Positions 34,250-41,970 of a stretch of DNA of 64,000 bases are shown here, one piece after another; positions within the stretch are counted from its first letter, which is position 1; every line of letters begins with the position of its first letter. Both the position numbers and the translations under genes were made by a program. The notes beneath the pieces are model-generated. The model did no database searches and was not told the DNA's origin. It worked only from the letters and a program-made list of their open reading frames with translations. Source of the stretch: Luteimonas sp. BLCC-B24 (GTDB taxonomy: Bacteria; Pseudomonadota; Gammaproteobacteria; Xanthomonadales; Xanthomonadaceae); assembly GCF_028550595.1 (NCBI RefSeq), contig NZ_JAQQGN010000001.1, forward strand, positions 496,001 to 560,000, written 5' to 3'.

Positions 34250-35953
34250 CTAGGCCGCGGCGTGATGCACCCCGGTCACCGCGCGTCCCGATGGATCGGC
34301 GGCACAGGCGAACGCCGCGTCCCAGGCGATCGCGGCAGGTGACGAACAGGCGATCGACTTGCCGCCCGGCACCGTGGCTGCGGCTGCCGGCGAGGGGAAC
34401 AACCGCTCGAAGAGACTGCGGTAGTAGTACGCCTCCTTGGTCTGCGGCGGGTTGTGCGGAAACCGGCTCGCCGCGGCCGCAAGTTCGCGATCGCTGACCT
34501 GGCCGTCCGCGTGTGCCTTGAGCCCGTCGATCCAGCCATAGCCGACGCCGTCGCTGAACTGCTCCTTCTGCCGCCACAGGATCTCATCGGGCAGATGGCC
34601 GTCGAACGCGGCGCGCAGCACGCCCTTCTCCATGCGCTGGTAGCCGTCACTGCCGCGATGGACCATCTTGTGCGCGGCGTCGATGCGCATCGCCACGTCG
34701 AGAAACTCGCGGTCGAGGAACGGCACCCGTGGCTCGACGCCCCAGGCCATCATCGACTTGTTCGCACGCAGGCAGTCGTAGGTGTGCAGTGCATCGAGCT
34801 TGCGCACGAGTTCCTCGTGGAACTGCCGCGCATCCGGCGCCTTGTGGAAGTACAGGTAGCCGCCGAAGATCTCGTCGCTGCCCTCGCCCGACAGCACCAT
34901 CTTCACGCCCATCGCCTTGATCCGGCGCGCGAGCAGGAACATCGGCGTCGACGCGCGGATCGTGGTCACGTCGAAGGTCTCGACGTGGCGGATCACGTCG
35001 GGAATCGCATCGAGGCCTTCCTCGAAGGTGTATTCGAAACCGTGATGCACGGTGCCCAGCGATTCGGCGGCGATCGCGGCGGCCGCGAGATCGGGTGAGC
35101 CCTTCAGGCCGATCGCGAACGAATGCAGACGCGGCCACCAGGCTTCGGTCCGGCCGCCGTCCTCGACGCGATGCCGTGCGTAACGCGCGGCGACGGCGGC
35201 GACCAGCGAGGAATCGAGGCCACCCGACAGCAGCACGCCGTAAGGCACGTCGGTCATCAACTGGCGATGCACGGCGGCCTCGAACGCCGCGCGCACGTCG
35301 TCGAGTGTGACCTCGACGCCGTCGACCGCGTCGTAGTCGCGCCACGGCCGACGGTAGTACTGCGTCAGCGTGCCGGTCGCCGTGTCGTACCAGTGACCGG
35401 GCGGAAACTGCGCGACATCGGCACACGTGTCGGCCAGCGCCTTCATCTCGGAAGCCACACGCAGCCGGCCCTCGCGGTCGTGGCCCCAGTAGAGCGGCAC
35501 CACGCCGATGGGGTCGCGCGCGATGATCGCGCGGCCCGCGGTGCGGTCCCACAGTGCGAACGCGAAGATGCCGTTGAGGCGTTCGAGGAAGGCGGAGGGC
35601 CCGCTGCCGTCGGCCTCGTGTTCGCGGTACAGCGCATTGACGACCTCGCAGTCCGATGCGGTCTGGAACGCATAGGGCATGCGCAGCTCGCCCTTGATCG
35701 CCTGGTGGTTGTAGATCTCGCCGTTGACCGCCAGCACCAGCGCGCCGTCCTCGGACAGCAGCGGCTGCGAACCGCCCGCCGGATCGACGATCGCCAGACG
35801 CTCGTGCACGAGGATCGCGCGGTCGTCGACGAAAACGCCGCTCCAGTCCGGGCCGCGATGGCGCTGGCGCTGGGAGCACTCAAGCGCCTGCCGGCGCAGG
35901 GCGATGGCGTCGTCACCGGCTTGCAGGCCGAAGATGCCGAAGATTGAACACAT
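34250..35953 (-). CDS. asnB: Asparagine synthetase B (glutamine-hydrolysing)
   Basis: 567 residues. It converts aspartate, glutamine and ATP to asparagine. After Met removal Cys2 (MCSIFGIFGL) is the class II glutaminase nucleophile; NGEIYNHQAI and SDCEVVNALY belong to that domain. The synthetase domain has the PP-loop LLSGGLDSSLVAAVAAR and MVLSGEGSDEIFGGYLYFHK. Start ATG 35953 is fixed by Cys2 and an AGGAG Shine-Dalgarno; the frame open to 36007 would begin at the attenuator terminator. An apparent Asn-codon leader peptide and terminator lie immediately upstream, suggesting control by asparaginyl-tRNA supply. dctA precedes it on the same strand. Confidence 0.97.
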   Translation of the reverse strand: MCSIFGIFGLQAGDDAIALRRQALECSQRQRHRGPDWSGVFVDDRAILVHERLAIVDPAGGSQPLLSEDGALVLAVNGEIYNHQAIKGELRMPYAFQTASDCEVVNALYREHEADGSGPSAFLERLNGIFAFALWDRTAGRAIIARDPIGVVPLYWGHDREGRLRVASEMKALADTCADVAQFPPGHWYDTATGTLTQYYRRPWRDYDAVDGVEVTLDDVRAAFEAAVHRQLMTDVPYGVLLSGGLDSSLVAAVAARYARHRVEDGGRTEAWWPRLHSFAIGLKGSPDLAAAAIAAESLGTVHHGFEYTFEEGLDAIPDVIRHVETFDVTTIRASTPMFLLARRIKAMGVKMVLSGEGSDEIFGGYLYFHKAPDARQFHEELVRKLDALHTYDCLRANKSMMAWGVEPRVPFLDREFLDVAMRIDAAHKMVHRGSDGYQRMEKGVLRAAFDGHLPDEILWRQKEQFSDGVGYGWIDGLKAHADGQVSDRELAAAASRFPHNPPQTKEAYYYRSLFERLFPSPAAAATVPGGKSIACSSPAAIAWDAAFACAADPSGRAVTGVHHAAA

Positions 35954-36007
35954 GATGGGGCTCCTGGGTGATGGGATGTCGCGGATGAGGAGCCGGATGC
36001 GGGCCAC

Positions 36008-36038
36008 AAAAAAACCCGCATCGCGGCCGATGCGGGTT
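36008..36038 (-). terminator. Attenuator terminator in the asnB leader
   Basis: On the minus strand: perfect 11-bp stem AACCCGCATCG (36038-36028) with CGATGCGGGTT (36023-36013), 4-nt loop, then a run of seven T (36014-36008). It ends 54 nt before the asnB start codon, so it must be bypassed for asnB to be transcribed from upstream. Confidence 0.9.
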
Positions 36039-36124
36039 GTGTGTCGGGTGCCTGCGCCCTGTTGCGTTACTGCTGCGCCCGCTCCAACACCCGCATCGAC
36101 CGCGCACGATTATTCGTGCGCAGT
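36028..36124 (-). promoter_or_regulatory. Transcription attenuator elements of asnB (pause hairpin and antiterminator)
   Basis: Upstream of the terminator the leader RNA can form two other structures. First, a 10-bp hairpin ACTGCGCACG/CGTGCGCGGT (36124-36115 with 36108-36099, one T-G wobble) whose 6-nt loop AATAAT is exactly codons 17-18 (Asn-Asn) of the leader peptide. Second, the next ten bases, CGATGCGGGT (36098-36089), are perfectly complementary to the 5' arm of the terminator (36037-36028). A ribosome stalled at the Asn codons would leave this segment free to pair as antiterminator; one that reads on would cover it. The structures are seen in the sequence; the mechanism is inferred. Confidence 0.72.
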
Positions 36125-36162
36125 GCGTTACGGTTGCGATTGTTGGCGGTGATGCGGGGCAT
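36067..36162 (-). CDS. Asparagine-rich leader peptide of asnB attenuator
   Basis: 31 codons from ATG 36162 to TAA 36067, missed by length-limited gene callers. Asn occupies positions 7, 8, 10, 12, 17 and 18 (start MPRITANNRNRN), six of 31, and three of the six are AAT, an unfavoured codon in this GC-rich genome. A weak AGG lies about 9 nt upstream of the start. Position before a terminator and before asnB is what a classical amino-acid attenuator leader requires. Arg is also frequent (eight), so Arg sensing is a formal alternative, but the downstream gene argues for Asn. Confidence 0.72.
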   Translation of the reverse strand: MPRITANNRNRNALRTNNRARSMRVLERAQQ

Positions 36163-36264
36163 GGGCTGCAACCTAAAGGCTCTGCGGCGACCGCGCAACG
36201 GTTGCGTTCGCAACCGCCGCCGCAACAGGTTCAACGGGTGATGCACCGGCAAGCGGCCATCGGC

Positions 36265-37668
36265 TCACCTGACCGGCAGTGCGTCGACCGGCGGTGCGGC
36301 GGCGGCCTCCGCTTCGGCCAGCAGACGATCGGGGTCGACGAGCCGCGGATTGTCCAGCACCTCGGCGAGGCGCGCGCGATCCAGCTGCCCCGTCCAGCGG
36401 GCGACGACCAGTGTGCCGATGCCGTTGCCGGTGAGATTGGTCAGCGCACGGCCCTCGGACATGAAGCGGTCGATGCCGACGATCAAGGCGATGCCGGCCA
36501 GCGGGATCACGCTTTCGAACGCCGCCAGGGACGCTGCCAGGGTTACCAGACCCGCGCCCGAAACGCCGGCCGCGCCGTTCGACGAGATCAGCATGAACAC
36601 CAGCAGCGCGATCTGCGTGCCGAGCGGCACGTCGATGCCGAAGGCCTGGGCGATGAAGATCGCGCCCATCGTCATGTAGATCGCGGTGCCGTCGAGGTTG
36701 AACGAGTACCCGGTGGGAATGGTCAGACCGACGACCGATTTCGGCACACCGGCCGCCTCGAGTTTCGCCAGCATGCGTGGCAACACGGTCTCCGACGACG
36801 AGGTGCCCAGCACGATCAACAGCTCGTCGCGGATCATGCGGATGTACTTGAAGATGCTGAAACCCGACCACCAGCAGATCGGCCCGAGCACCAGAAACAG
36901 GAACAGCAGGCAGGTCACCCAGAAGCTGAGCATGAAGTAGCCCAGCGAGCCGAGGATCGCGCTGCCGTACTCGCCGATGGTGAAGGCCATGCCGCCCATC
37001 GCGCCCAGCGGCGCGAACCACATGACGATCTTGATCACGCCGAACATCACCTGGGCGATCGTGTCGAGCGCGGCGACCGCCGGCTTGCCGCGCTCGCCCA
37101 GCATCGTGATCGCGCAGGCGACCAGGATCGCCATCACCAGCACCTGGATCAGCTGGCCTTCCACGAACGCGCCGAAGAACGAACCGGGCACCAGGTGCAG
37201 CAGAAATCCCGTGATGCCCTCGCCCGCGGCGGCGCCCGCGCTGCTCAGCGTGCCTTCGGCGGCCGAGGCGTTGAACGTGGCGAGATCCAGCCCGAGCCTG
37301 CGCCCGGGCCCCAGCAGGTTGATCACCACCAGACCGATGCCCAGCGCGAACACCGTGGTGATGTTGAAGTAGAGAACGGTCTTGAGTGCCAGGCCGCCGG
37401 CCTTGGCCAGATTGCCGAGTCCGGCGATGCCGACCGCGACGGTGGCGAAGATGGTCGGCGCGATGACCACCTTGACCAGCTTGATGAAGAGATCGGCCAG
37501 CCATTTCATCTGCGCGCCGACCTCCGGCGCAGCGAGGCCGATCGTGATGCCGGCGGCGATGCCGATGAGCACCCAGACGTACAGGTGATGCCAGAGGCGC
37601 TTGCGCTCGCGCGCGGGCCCGGGGGTCGGGGCTTTGACGGCGTTCGGAGTGGAAGAATCGGTGTGCAT
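36265..37668 (-). CDS. dctA: C4-dicarboxylate/proton symporter, DctA-like (DAACS family)
   Basis: 467 residues with about eight membrane helices and two re-entrant hairpins. DAACS signatures are IRDELLIVLGTSSSETVLPR (Ser-rich re-entrant loop) and IPTGYSFNLDGTAIYMTMGA; the C-terminal substrate region includes NLTGNGIGTLVVARWTGQLD. The wording is closest to DctA, which takes up succinate, fumarate, malate and also aspartate; glutamate/aspartate transport cannot be excluded. The ATG at 37668 fits the family N terminus. It precedes the asnB leader by 102 bp on the same strand, so aspartate import and asparagine synthesis may be linked. Confidence 0.88.
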   Translation of the reverse strand: MHTDSSTPNAVKAPTPGPARERKRLWHHLYVWVLIGIAAGITIGLAAPEVGAQMKWLADLFIKLVKVVIAPTIFATVAVGIAGLGNLAKAGGLALKTVLYFNITTVFALGIGLVVINLLGPGRRLGLDLATFNASAAEGTLSSAGAAAGEGITGFLLHLVPGSFFGAFVEGQLIQVLVMAILVACAITMLGERGKPAVAALDTIAQVMFGVIKIVMWFAPLGAMGGMAFTIGEYGSAILGSLGYFMLSFWVTCLLFLFLVLGPICWWSGFSIFKYIRMIRDELLIVLGTSSSETVLPRMLAKLEAAGVPKSVVGLTIPTGYSFNLDGTAIYMTMGAIFIAQAFGIDVPLGTQIALLVFMLISSNGAAGVSGAGLVTLAASLAAFESVIPLAGIALIVGIDRFMSEGRALTNLTGNGIGTLVVARWTGQLDRARLAEVLDNPRLVDPDRLLAEAEAAAAPPVDALPVR

Positions 37669-37770
37669 GCGGCCACGCTGCCAGAGGAGCGGCGTTTGCA
37701 GAATCACACCATGTGACTAGCCCGCCCAGTCAGGTTTGGAGGACGAATCCCGCTTCGCGCGGTGGCCGAA

Positions 37771-37798
37771 CGAAAACGGGCCGCTTGCGCGGCCCGTT
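37771..37798 (-). terminator. Terminator of pnp
   Basis: Stem AACGGGCCGC/GCGGCCCGTT with GCAA loop on the minus strand, ending in TTTT, 26 bp after the pnp stop codon. Confidence 0.85.
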
Positions 37799-37823
37799 CC
37801 GGTGTCACGTGCGACGTCGGCGA

Positions 37824-39932
37824 TCACTCGGCCGGCGTGCCCTCGCCTTCGGCGACGGCCTTCATCGACAGGCGGATGCGGCCCTGCTTGTCGACTTCCA
37901 GCACCTTGACCTTGACCACGTCGCCTTCCTTGAGCACGTCGCCGACCTTCTCGACGCGCTCGTTGGAAATCTGCGACACGTGGACCAGGCCGTCCTTGCC
38001 GGGGGAGATCGTCACGAATGCACCGAAGTCCATCAGCTTGACGACCTTGCCCTCGTAGATGCGGCCCGGCTCGACGTCGGAGGTGATCTGCTCGATGCGC
38101 GACTTCGCGGCCTGGCCGGCAGCGCCGTTGACCGACGCAATCGTGATCGTGCCGTCGTCCTGGATGTCGATCTGGGTGCCGGTCTCCTTGGTGATCGCCT
38201 GGATGACCGAACCGCCCTTGCCGATCACTTCGCGGATCTTGTCGGGGTGGATCTTGATCGTGATCAGGCGCGGCGCGAACTCGCTGAGTTCCGAACGCGG
38301 CGTGGTCAGCGCGCTGCTCATCTCGTTGAGGATGTGCAGGCGGCCCTGCTTGGCCTGGGCCAGCGCGACGCGCATGATTTCCTCGGTGATGCCCTGGATC
38401 TTGATGTCCATCTGCAGCGCCGAGATGCCGTTCGTGGTACCGGCGACCTTGAAGTCCATGTCGCCGAGGTGATCTTCGTCACCCAGGATGTCCGACAGCA
38501 CGACGAACTCGTCGCCTTCCTTCACCAGACCCATCGCGATGCCGGCGACCGGTGCCTTGATCGGCACGCCCGCGTCCATCAGCGCCAGCGAGGAACCGCA
38601 GACCGAGGCCATCGACGAGGAGCCGTTCGACTCGGTGATCTCCGACACGACGCGGATCGTGTACGGGAACTCTTCCATCGTCGGCATCACGGCCAGCACG
38701 CCGCGCTTGGCGAGGCGCCCGTGGCCGATTTCGCGGCGCTTCGGACCCATCATGCGACCGGCTTCGCCGACCGAGTACGGGGGGAAGTTGTAGTGGAACA
38801 GGAAGTGCTCCTTGTACTCGCCGGCGACCGAATCGATGATCTGGCCGTCGCGGGCGGTGCCCAGCGTGACCGCGACGATGGCCTGGGTTTCGCCGCGGGT
38901 GAACAGCGAGGAGCCGTGGACGCGCGGCAGGATGCCGACCTTCGAGGTGATCGGACGCACGGTGTCGAGCGCGCGGCCGTCGATGCGCACCTTGGTCTTG
39001 AGGACCGAGTTGCGCATGGTCTGGTATTCCTGCTCGCCGAATTCCTTCGACAGCTCGCTGCTCGACCAGGCATTGGCCTCCGCGTGCGGCTGCAGGGCTT
39101 CGAGGATCGCCTTCTTGACCTTGGAGATCGCGTCCTTGCGCTCGAGCTTGTCACGCACCTGGAAGGCGCCGGCGAGCTGCTCGCCGATCGCGCTGCGCAG
39201 CGTGGAGATCAGGCCTTCGTTGGCGGCCGGCGCGGTCCACTCCCACTTCGGCTTGCCGGCCTCGGCGACAAGGGCGTTGATCGTCTCGATCGCGACCTGC
39301 ATCTGCTTGTGGCCGAACATCACCGCGCCCAGCATCACCTCTTCCGACAGTTCGCGGGCTTCGGATTCGACCATCAGCACGGCATTCGCGGTGCCGGCGA
39401 CGACGAGCTCGAGGTCCGAATCCTTCAGCTCGGTCACGGTCGGGTTCAGCAGGTACTGGCCGTCCTTGTAGCCGACCTTGGCGGCGCCGATCGGGCCGTC
39501 GAACGGCGCGCCCGAGAGCGACAGCGCGGCCGAGGCACCGATCAGGGCGAGGATGTCGCCGTCGATCTCGGGGTTCATCGACATCACGGTGGCGATGATC
39601 TGGACTTCGTTGCGGAAGCCGTCCGGGAACAGCGGGCGGATCGGACGGTCGATCAGGCGCGAGGTCAGCGTTTCCTTCTCGGTGGCGCGACCTTCACGCT
39701 TGAAGAAGCCGCCCGGGATGCGGCCGCCGGCGTAGAACTTCTCCTGGTAGTCCACGGTCAGGGGGAAGAAATCCTGCCCTTCGCGTGCGGTCTTGTTGGC
39801 CACCGCGGTGACCAGCACCTGGGTGCCCTCGCACGACACCATGACGGCACCGCCGGCCTGGCGCGCGATCTCGCCGGTCTCGAGCGTCACCGTGTGGTTA
39901 CCGAACTGGAAGCTCTTTGTCACTTTCGCCAC
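37824..39932 (-). CDS. pnp: Polyribonucleotide nucleotidyltransferase (PNPase)
   Basis: 702 residues. It is a phosphorolytic 3'-5' exoribonuclease, trimeric and a core of the RNA degradosome. Two RNase PH domains (about 1-220 and 310-540, the second with [20 protein letters not shown]), a KH domain with the GxxG loop [15 protein letters not shown] and an S1 domain ([17 protein letters not shown]) are in the normal order. Translation starts at a GTG (39932) preceded by AAGGAA. It lies after rpsO, separated by a strong terminator, as in the classic rpsO-pnp unit; pnp presumably also has its own promoter in the 39933-40007 gap. Confidence 0.97.
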   Translation of the reverse strand: MAKVTKSFQFGNHTVTLETGEIARQAGGAVMVSCEGTQVLVTAVANKTAREGQDFFPLTVDYQEKFYAGGRIPGGFFKREGRATEKETLTSRLIDRPIRPLFPDGFRNEVQIIATVMSMNPEIDGDILALIGASAALSLSGAPFDGPIGAAKVGYKDGQYLLNPTVTELKDSDLELVVAGTANAVLMVESEARELSEEVMLGAVMFGHKQMQVAIETINALVAEAGKPKWEWTAPAANEGLISTLRSAIGEQLAGAFQVRDKLERKDAISKVKKAILEALQPHAEANAWSSSELSKEFGEQEYQTMRNSVLKTKVRIDGRALDTVRPITSKVGILPRVHGSSLFTRGETQAIVAVTLGTARDGQIIDSVAGEYKEHFLFHYNFPPYSVGEAGRMMGPKRREIGHGRLAKRGVLAVMPTMEEFPYTIRVVSEITESNGSSSMASVCGSSLALMDAGVPIKAPVAGIAMGLVKEGDEFVVLSDILGDEDHLGDMDFKVAGTTNGISALQMDIKIQGITEEIMRVALAQAKQGRLHILNEMSSALTTPRSELSEFAPRLITIKIHPDKIREVIGKGGSVIQAITKETGTQIDIQDDGTITIASVNGAAGQAAKSRIEQITSDVEPGRIYEGKVVKLMDFGAFVTISPGKDGLVHVSQISNERVEKVGDVLKEGDVVKVKVLEVDKQGRIRLSMKAVAEGEGTPAE

Positions 39933-40007
39933 GTTGAATTCCTTGATGTCTCTTGCGATGAACCGGTGCGGAACCCATGCCCCGACCGGGCGGACGCTGC
40001 CACGCCC

Positions 40008-40041
40008 TAAAAAGAACCGCGGCGCATTTCTGCGCCGCGGT
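40008..40041 (-). terminator. Terminator between rpsO and pnp
   Basis: Minus strand: 11-bp perfect stem ACCGCGGCGCA/TGCGCCGCGGT, GAAA tetraloop, then TCTTTTTA. It starts 11 bp after the rpsO stop codon. The equivalent hairpin exists after rpsO in E. coli. Confidence 0.9.
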
Positions 40042-40052
40042 GGGTGTCAGTC

Positions 40053-40319
40053 TTAGCGACGCAGGCCGAGCTTCTCGATCAGGGCCTTGTAGCGGTCCGC
40101 ATCCTTCCGGTGCAGATAGTCGAGCAGGCTGCGACGACGGTTGACCATCATCAGCAGGCCACGACGGCTGTGGTGGTCCTTCTTGTGCGTCTTGAAGTGT
40201 TCGGTCAGGTGCACGATGCGTGCGGTCAGCAGGGCGACCTGGACTTCCGGGGAGCCGGTGTCGTTTTCGCCGCGCTTGTGGTCTTCGATGATCTTGCTGT
40301 TGTCGATCGTGCTGGTCAT
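40053..40319 (-). CDS. rpsO: 30S ribosomal protein S15
   Basis: 88 residues, starting [16 protein letters not shown] at ATG 40319, with the S15 signature around [20 protein letters not shown] and [14 protein letters not shown]. It binds the 16S rRNA central domain early in 30S assembly and in E. coli represses its own translation. It follows truB at 155 bp on the same strand. A longer open frame reaching 41267 is a shadow of truB. Confidence 0.98.
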   Translation of the reverse strand: MTSTIDNSKIIEDHKRGENDTGSPEVQVALLTARIVHLTEHFKTHKKDHHSRRGLLMMVNRRRSLLDYLHRKDADRYKALIEKLGLRR

Positions 40320-40474
40320 TTCGGTTCTCTTGACGCGCGTCCCGCAGAAGACCGCGACCTGTCGTATCAACCGTCGCGTACCGCCCGGACCGCCTGTGGA
40401 TTGGAGTTGCGTGTGCCTGGAAAAAAGGCGGCGAAAGTGTACCGCTTGCCCGGGTGCCGGACAAGGCGGGCCAT

Positions 40475-41518
40475 TCAGACTTGCGCGGCCCCCGCGCGCC
40501 GGAACATGCGTTGCGGTCCCAGACGCCCCTCGGCCGTGACCCGGCCCAGCCCCTCGGCGAGACCGCCCGGACCGAAGATCGCGACCTCGCCCGTCGGGGT
40601 GAACGGCCCCGGCACGTCCTGGCCGTTCTGCAGCCGGGCCGCCTGCCGCGCGTCGACGTGCACCGCCGGCCAGGCCAGCATGCCGGCCTCGATGTCGAGC
40701 AGGCAGGCGTCGAGCCCACGCTCGCTGCGCGCGGCCAGGGCCTGCAGGTCCTCGAGCGTCCACATGCGCGGGTCCCGGAACGGGTCCACCCACAGCCGGC
40801 GCAGCTCGGCCACGTGCGCGCCGCAGCCCAGAAGCTCCCCGAGGTCGCGCACCAGGCTGCGGACGTAGGTGCCCGAGCCGCATTCGACGTGCAGGCGCAG
40901 CTGCGGCGCGCCGCCCGGTTCGAGCACGCCGTCGAGCAGGTCGGCGGCCGACTGCAGCTCGAAGGCGTGCACGTCCACCGGACGGGTCTCGACCTCGACG
41001 GGTTCGCCGCGCCGGGCCTTGGCGTACAGCGGCTCGCCGCCGCGCTTGAGCGCGGAATAGATCGGCGGACGCTGCGAAATGCGGCCGACGAGCTGCGACA
41101 GAGCGGCGTCGAGCGTCTCGAGGGTGAGCGCCGGCACCGGCCGCTCGCGCAGCACCTCGCCGTCCGCATCGTCGGTATCGGTCACCTGCCCCAGGCGGGC
41201 GACGGTGGTGTAGGCCTTGCGGGCGCCGAGCAGACCGCCGGCGATCTTGGTCGCCTCGCCGAAGCACACCGGCAGCAGGCCGGTGGCGAGTGGATCCAGG
41301 CTGCCGGTATGGCCGCCCTTCTCGGCGCGGAACAGGTGTCGCACACGCTGCAGCGCCTGGTTCGAACTCATGCCGCGCGGCTTGTCGAGCAGCAGGATGC
41401 CGTCGAGCTTGCGTAACTGCGTGCGCGGGCGGTCCGACTGCCGGCGTCTGGCACGCGCGCGCGGCGGTACCGCGCCGGAGGACGCGCCGTCGTCAGTCGG
41501 CGGAGGCGTCGCCGACAT
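40475..41518 (-). CDS. truB: tRNA pseudouridine(55) synthase TruB
   Basis: 347 residues. It isomerises U55 in the T loop of tRNAs. The catalytic Asp75 is in [18 protein letters not shown], and the thumb-loop and substrate motifs [20 protein letters not shown] and [15 protein letters not shown] are present, with a C-terminal PUA-like domain. An Arg-rich N-terminal extension of about 35 residues precedes the family start ([12 protein letters not shown]). The ATG at 41518 lies inside the rbfA coding region (26-bp overlap), implying translational coupling within the nusA-infB operon. Confidence 0.95.
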   Translation of the reverse strand: MSATPPPTDDGASSGAVPPRARARRRQSDRPRTQLRKLDGILLLDKPRGMSSNQALQRVRHLFRAEKGGHTGSLDPLATGLLPVCFGEATKIAGGLLGARKAYTTVARLGQVTDTDDADGEVLRERPVPALTLETLDAALSQLVGRISQRPPIYSALKRGGEPLYAKARRGEPVEVETRPVDVHAFELQSAADLLDGVLEPGGAPQLRLHVECGSGTYVRSLVRDLGELLGCGAHVAELRRLWVDPFRDPRMWTLEDLQALAARSERGLDACLLDIEAGMLAWPAVHVDARQAARLQNGQDVPGPFTPTGEVAIFGPGGLAEGLGRVTAEGRLGPQRMFRRAGAAQV

Positions 41519-41852
41519 CGCGCAACAGGTGGTCGATGCGCTCGCCGCGGTCGACGGAATCGTCGTAGTGGAAATGCAGTTCCGGCACGTGGCGCAGCTT
41601 GACCGCGCGTGCGAGGCGGAAGCGGATCTCGTGCGCGACGGCCTTCAGGCCCTTGACGGCTTCGGCCGAACGCTCGGACTGCAGCGCGGTCACGAAGACC
41701 TTGGCGTGGGCCATGTCGCGGGTGACCTCGACGTCGGACACGCTGACCGACGGCAGGCCGTGTTCGGACACCGCCTCGCGCACGAGCGTGCCGAGCTCGC
41801 GGCGGAGCTGGGCGGAGACGCGGTCGGTGCGGTGGAAGGATTTGGTGGGCAC
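41493..41852 (-). CDS. rbfA: 30S ribosome-binding factor RbfA
   Basis: 119 residues with the KH-like RbfA fold, starting at GTG 41852 (then [19 protein letters not shown]). The start is supported by identity to the usual xanthomonad N terminus ([15 protein letters not shown], from memory). The frame stays open to 41939, but that extension is the GATTCG-type repeat element. RbfA matures the 5' end of 16S rRNA and is required for growth in the cold. No Shine-Dalgarno is visible because the repeat abuts the GTG. It lies between infB and truB. Confidence 0.92.
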   Translation of the reverse strand: MPTKSFHRTDRVSAQLRRELGTLVREAVSEHGLPSVSVSDVEVTRDMAHAKVFVTALQSERSAEAVKGLKAVAHEIRFRLARAVKLRHVPELHFHYDDSVDRGERIDHLLRDVGDASAD

Positions 41853-41963
41853 GTGATTGGTGATTCGTAATGAGTGATTCGAGGGTGCCTTCCGATCAAG
41901 CGATTCGTCTCGGTGCCGTGACCCGCTCTCACGAATCACGAATCACCGATCCACGAATCACCG
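41852..41963. repeat. GATTGGTGATTCG-type inverted-repeat element, copy B (infB-rbfA)
   Basis: The left arm (41852-41881) begins with CGTGATTGGTGATTCGTAAT, identical to part of copy A at 6143-6162 (opposite strand). The right arm (41932-41963) is its approximate inverse complement built from CGAATCAC units. The element fills almost the whole infB-rbfA gap and touches the rbfA start codon. Confidence 0.72.
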
Positions 41964-41970
41964 CGGACGC

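Noticed and set aside
36008-36240. A T-box or amino-acid riboswitch upstream of asnB
   Set aside because: No T-box specifier/antiterminator bulge sequence (UGGN) or known aptamer core is apparent; the Asn-codon leader ORF with alternative hairpins explains the terminator better.
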